This document shows, piece after piece, positions 59,610-64,000 of a stretch of 64,000 nt of DNA. The stretch lies in assembly GCA_021613375.1 (NCBI GenBank), contig CM038714.1, positions 43,893,623-43,957,622 on the forward strand, in the 5' to 3' direction. Position 1 is the first letter of the stretch; the number at the start of each line of letters is the position of its first letter. The DNA comes from Megaleporinus macrocephalus (Eukaryota > Chordata > Actinopteri > Characiformes > Anostomidae). The position numbers and the translations under genes were made by a program. The notes beneath the pieces were generated by a model. That model was not told the DNA's origin. It ran no database searches and was given only the letters and a program-made list of their open reading frames with translations.

Positions 59610-59870
59610 GGGCTTCAAAATCACCAAGCATGCTTTGTAGGGATGTAAGGATTCTCCAAATCCACGGTTTGGCTCAGACTTAAATTTTTGAGCAGGTGGG
59701 TTTATTCCTTGGGTGCTGCCTGAGGACGTTTTGCGAAACACATACAACAAATGTTGTGCTTTGTTTATTACTAAGATTGCCATCCGCCAAAGATCTGTCA
59801 GCATAAAACAAGCAAAGTTTTGATAGCTAAGTTTTGACCTGGGCTGCGTTCGAAATCGTGTACTTAAACA
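59610..59870 (+). repeat. dispersed repeat, pair with 60820-61020 and 59985-60060
   Basis: gattctccaaatc, ggtttggctcagac, cttgggtgctg and gattgccatcc recur in order at 60820-61020. 59815-59870 (gctaagttttgacctgggct, cgtgtacttaaacagt) recurs at 59985-60060. A tagggatgtaa start suggests a hAT-like origin. Confidence 0.6.
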
Positions 59871-60101
59871 GTTCGTAGCACTCTGTCTATAGACAGGGGA
59901 GTCTCCTAGTGTCCGGTTAGCATAACATGCAACTTACATAGTTATAGGAAAAACTGAGAAATGTAAAAAATGCTAACTATTGATTATTTCTGTCGGCAGA
60001 AAACAAGCAGTTGCTAAGTTTTGAGCTGGGGTGCGTCCGAAATTGTGTACTTAAACAGTACGTACTCAGTTGGAGCTGGTGCGCACTACCTGCCTGTTGA
60101 A

Positions 60102-60490
60102 TAGGGGTGTAAGAAAATATTGAAAATATCGAATATCGGGATATTATGTTTGGTGATACTGTATCGATTCTCAAAAACACAGTACTGATACACAGATTCC
60201 TGGCAAACAGTGAATCATTGTGTGCTGTGTTTAAACCTCTGACCACTAGATGGCAGTGTTGTAATCCATTTTCAGCTCCACTCCAACAAAAACACGCAGT
60301 GCAAGAGTGCAGTGCTATTGTAAGCATTGATAAACCTGTTCATACAGTGGTGTGTTTTAATAGTAGGATTAGAAAAATCTCAACATATCACTTTACTTGC
60401 TGTATCGCAATATATCATGATATATTGAATCGTAGCCACTGTATCACAATACGTATTGTATCGTCAGGTTCGTGCCAATACACAGCCCTA
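60102..60490 (-). mobile_element. hAT MITE family A, copy 9
   Basis: Inverted copy: TAGGGGTGTAAGAAAATATT at the left, CACAGCCCTA at the right. Flanks CTGTTGAA (60094-60101 and 60491-60498) are identical. The CTCF-like core CCACTAGATGGCA is intact at 60243-60255. A 145-codon frame crossing it is incidental. Confidence 0.93.
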
Positions 60491-60819
60491 CTGTTGAAGC
60501 AGTGCACTCTTTCAGTGTGCGAGCGTGCAGTATCCACACAACCTCGGACGCACTACGTCCACCATCCTACCAACATCCTGTGACCCAAGACATCAGACCG
60601 CCACCGCTATTCTTTTAAAAGCCCCGTTTACTGACAGATTTAGATCCTGTTTATGACAATGTCCAATCTTAGCTATGCTAGCTTTAGCCTATGCTAGCAC
60701 ACAGTATGGGCACTCTCAATGCACACTCATAGCAGCCTACACTGAAGCATCCCAGCGCATCGTTAACACACTGATTAAGACGTTATCGTAGACGATATAT
60801 ATCGCACACCACTACTACC

Positions 60820-61020
60820 GATAAAGCAGAAGAAGCCAAACATGTTTTGTAGAAATGTAACGATTCTCCAAATCGGTGGTTTGGCTCAGACCTCGACTTC
60901 TGAGCCGAGATTCGGTTCATTCCTCGGGTGCTGACTGGGCAAGTTTCGTGAAACAATTGCAACAAATTGCGTGTGTTTTGTCTACAACATAATTGCCATC
61001 CCTAAATATCACTGCATAAC
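60820..61020 (+). repeat. second copy of the 59610 repeat
   Basis: See 59610-59870. This copy ends gccatccctaaat, giving a possible inverted end to its tagaaatgtaacgattctcc start. Confidence 0.6.
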
Positions 61021-61244
61021 CAAAATGTTCCTGAATTGCTGACCTGACTGTGTAATGGGGGAATGGAATCTCAGGGTTGGTATCCATTTCCAGCTATGTA
61101 GAATACTAATGTTTATGTAGAATACTAATAACATGAGTTAAATATGATTATAGTATTTAATACTATTAATTTCTAATATAATTGTGAGATGAGAGTGAAG
61201 TTACTTTGGCATCACATCAACAGAGCTCACCATTCACTCTTTAA

Positions 61245-61345
61245 ACACACTGAGTAAATTAGTATAAAGGGTCTTCACAGTGAGCTCATGGGTCTGCAGA
61301 GGACTTCTTGACTGCAATGCAGTTCACAGTAATTGCTTCGTAAGA
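61245..61345 (+). repeat. duplicated segment, unit 1 (pair with 61885-61995)
   Basis: ctcatgggtctgcagaggac, cttgactgcaatgcag and ttcacagtaattgctt recur about 640 bp downstream with moderate divergence. Confidence 0.75.
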
Positions 61346-61884
61346 AGTTTTTGGCAGCAGGTGGCAGCAGGTTGGAGCGTTGGGGGGGATGGAGGGGGCT
61401 TGTGGATGGAGAGTGAAAAGTATTTTATTTTCAAGCATTTTAGAAGTATTTTAGAGAAATGCCATCTTTATAGATTCTATTATCAGCATTACAATTTCAT
61501 TGAATAGTAGAATCTTTTAAATGTAACAGGTATTTCAGAATTTCTTACTATTTGATTGATTCTTACTTCGCTTTAATGACAGTGTGCTTTAATGACAAGT
61601 CGGCTGCACAAAGCAGTTCAAAAGCCTCTGATTGGTAGATTAAATCCTTGCCCACATGTGTTTCAATAACAAAGCTATGATGGTATGAAGCTCTTAATAT
61701 GATTTCTCTTTTTTACGCTGTAAAAAAATCAAAATCAAAAACAAAACATGATTATGTTGAGCCGCTTTGTATTAGCAGCGTAGGCTTCAATAAACAAACC
61801 ATTAAGATTTAATTAGATTGGTCATAGCTTTAAACAAGAGACTCTGTAATATGATTTGTGGTTTCTGAGGGGAGAACACATTCA

Positions 61885-61995
61885 GGCTCTAAATACATTG
61901 AGAAAATTAGCATGAAGTGACTACACAGTGGGCTTATGGGTCTGCGGAGGGCCTCTTGACTGCATTACAGTTCACAGTAATTGCTTTGTGAGATG
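61885..61995 (+). repeat. duplicated segment, unit 2
   Basis: cttatgggtctgcggagggc, cttgactgcattacag and ttcacagtaattgctt match unit 1. No TE ends were seen around either unit. Confidence 0.75.
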
Positions 61996-62634
61996 ATTTT
62001 TTTTTTCCTCAGCAGTGAAGCTGCATCAGGGGGCTGCTTCTGTGTTATGGAAATCATAAAGGCGAGCATTCCTCTTGAAAAAGCCATGAGGACCTACTTC
62101 TGTGCTTCAGCTGCATGAATAAGACACAGGCAACAGGCCAAACGCAGAGAATTGCATCATGGATGCATCAATGGACAATAGTAGAGGGGAACAGCTGGTG
62201 TGTACTGGATAAACAACGCTGGAATGTTTGTAGGGGTTTAGCTGTAGATGCAGCTTCCCACTGACTGGGAATTCCTTATGTTCTGTTTTGGTGGCTACTG
62301 GATTTAGTATGGATGAGAATGTTGGCCATCTTCGGAAATGTTTGGAATGATCTAATCCTAATAACTCAACTTCACTGTTTCTTTTTCAGGTAATCACACA
62401 TCATAACAACGTGTCTTGTGGGTTATCTGCCACCTGCTTTCTTTGATTTTGGATGATTTGGTGGTGTCTCTTAATATGTTAATATGTAAACAGACTATGT
62501 CTACACGACTACCAGATCAAAGATTAAAGCACAATCAAGGAAAGCGGATTGGAGTTTCACTCAAGCTCATCTTCTTTTCATAGAGAAGTAATGATATATA
62601 TATATATTTGTTTTTTATTTAGTGCAGTTAGGAC

Positions 62635-63085
62635 TAGGGCTGGGTATTGCCACTGATTTCCCGGTTCGATTCAATTCAAAATTGGTTCATTTAGGGATAT
62701 TTCAGTTACAATACCATGTTTTGTTTAGATTTTCAGAGAACTAATGTGGTAAATGTACAAGGAACACTCAACCTATCATTACTAAAAACATTAGTGTTTA
62801 TATGTTTATATACCGTCATGCTTTCTGAATCCAAAATGTAGCCAGACATCTGCTTTCAAGTTCTGGGGGGCCTTCACTTGTGCTCCAGCCATGCTTAACT
62901 GATGTGCGCCCCCAGCCAGATCTCGTTGCGCCGAAAAACAATGGCTGATCACGTGAGACTGGGGGGTGGGGTGGGCTGGAATGCTAATTTTAAAGGTCGA
63001 TCTCGGGTTTATACGAATCGATATTGGATTATTCAAATGAAGATCGATTTGAATTGAAAAAATCGATTTTTTAAACACACCCCTA
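62635..63085 (+). mobile_element. hAT MITE, ends TAGGGCTGGGTATTG / ACACACCCCTA
   Basis: Left TAGGGCTGGGTATTGCCACT and right TTTAAACACACCCCTA share inverted TAGGG.TG. The flanks GTTAGGAC (62627-62634 and 63086-63093) are identical. The interior differs from family A (gattcaattcaaaattggtt and cgatttgaattgaaaaaatc subterminal palindromes). 451 bp, noncoding. Confidence 0.9.
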
Positions 63086-63093
63086 GTTAGGAC

Positions 63094-64000
63094 ATCATGA
63101 TATGAGCTAACATACACTTCAGAAACTATTAATAGAAGCCAGAATGTAATAACTGCAACATTCAGAGTGGAACAGAAAACAATAAGTTGATGAATAAGAA
63201 GAAACTTCAGCATTCTGGTGAGTTATGAAGTGGTGATACTACCACTACCGCTCAACAAACATAACTTTCTAAACTTGCTGTTCAAAACTTTTGAAAATGT
63301 GCTGTTTTCCAGCTAAAAAAGAAAGGTTTTAAGTTGAAAACATTACCAAATGTGTTAGACAATTAGCGTTTTGATTTAGATTCCTCTTTCAAACTTCAGA
63401 TTGACTGCCTCTTAAGCCACATGTGAGCTCATGTGTATTTCTGTACGTGTCAATATCAAACAGTTCCTTCAATCCTTAACAGTCCAGAAGAAACATTGTG
63501 AGGTTAGTACTAAACTTCATCCCTTCAAGAGCTCCAGCGTTGGAAAGCAACAGCAATGTTTTCGCTTGTTTCCCTTCTATTTATATCACTTAACTTGCCG
63601 AAAGCAAGCAGTGGCAGTGGCGCTGCTAACAGTCGTTCGGCAAGAGCGTAGGCCTCTGATCCTTTCATTGGCTACCTTAAATGATAGAACCGGGAACAGC
63701 AAAGCAGCTGAGCTTAGAATGCATCATGGGGCCAGTGCTACTTCTTCATCCTCTTATGTTGGACTAAATCGACTCATCACTAGTATCACCCTTTGGGGTA
63801 TGAAGTTGTATTACCAGACAGGTCGAGGCAGGGCTTACTTTAGTAGATAACTCTGGCACATGATACATGCGATACACTTCTATACATTTTGTGGGTAATT
63901 TGAGTAACTTTTTAAATGTTTTAAACTAAAATGGTAAATATTGCTCCTTTGACTAGATTTGTGAAGAGTTATTTTTGATATGCTAATCAGAAACTACACA
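63094..64000. other. right edge, no recognised element
   Basis: A 139-codon plus frame at 63431-63850 shows no recognisable motif. I do not call it a gene. Confidence 0.35.

Noticed and set aside
60146..60583. A 145-codon plus-strand frame
   Set aside because: It runs through family A copy 9; similar short frames appear in the other copies because the MITE sequence is shared.
63431..63850. A 139-codon plus-strand frame
   Set aside because: No recognisable motif, no splice-consistent context and no repeat support; left unassigned.

Overview
This is eukaryotic DNA from a ray-finned fish, not a microbial locus. It is AT-rich and intron-dominated, with GT-AG exons, long TA tracts, tandem arrays and many teleost-type DNA transposon remnants. 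The repeat complement suggests an otophysan such as a characin or relative, but that is an inference and the species is not proven.

The only host gene I can support is on the minus strand: the 5' coding half of an ARHGEF10L-type Rho guanine-nucleotide exchange factor (arhgef10l). Seven exons, read from high to low coordinates, are 51639-51932, 47508-47535 (a 28-nt microexon), 37072-37196, 19123-19212, 16071-16198, 4818-4901 and 1690-1798. All have AG/GT borders, and reading phases agree at every junction found. They encode the regulatory N-terminus: an acidic stretch, IYDDV and IYEDV tyrosine motifs, a GWSSSEFESY motif and the coiled-coil-like segment before the DH domain. The DH domain and later parts lie beyond the left edge. 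The true first exon may lie beyond the right edge.

The introns (about 62 kb) are mostly repeats. The main ones are: (a) a hAT-type MITE family (family A, ends TAGGG(C/G)TGT) in nine copies, five with perfect 8-bp target duplications; (b) other hAT-like MITEs at 3.1, 6.4, 9.9, 15, 19.5, 32.9, 57.8 and 62.6 kb; (c) Tc1/mariner relics at 13.5, 14.3, 23.7, 40.1, 40.9 and 46.6 kb; (d) foldback structures with long inverted arms at 27.1-27.8, 30.8-31.7 and 33.6-36.3 kb; (e) LINE and SINE fragments at 2.5, 29.4, 31.0, 43.2, 48.3 and 52.3 kb; (f) tandem arrays of 36 bp (10.0-11.1 kb), 41 bp (24.5-25.2 kb) and 24 bp (37.9-40.1 kb), plus about a dozen TA microsatellites. The long uninterrupted reading frames in the arrays are by-products of unit lengths divisible by three.

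Points most worth following: five of nine family A copies carry a sequence matching the vertebrate CTCF core consensus; the 36-bp array lies inside a hAT MITE whose empty site can be read from a paralogous copy; a (GT)8 tract is itself the 5' splice site of the GWSSSEFESY exon, with further UG-rich tracts beside two other exons; and one inverted repeat has identical 91-bp arms.
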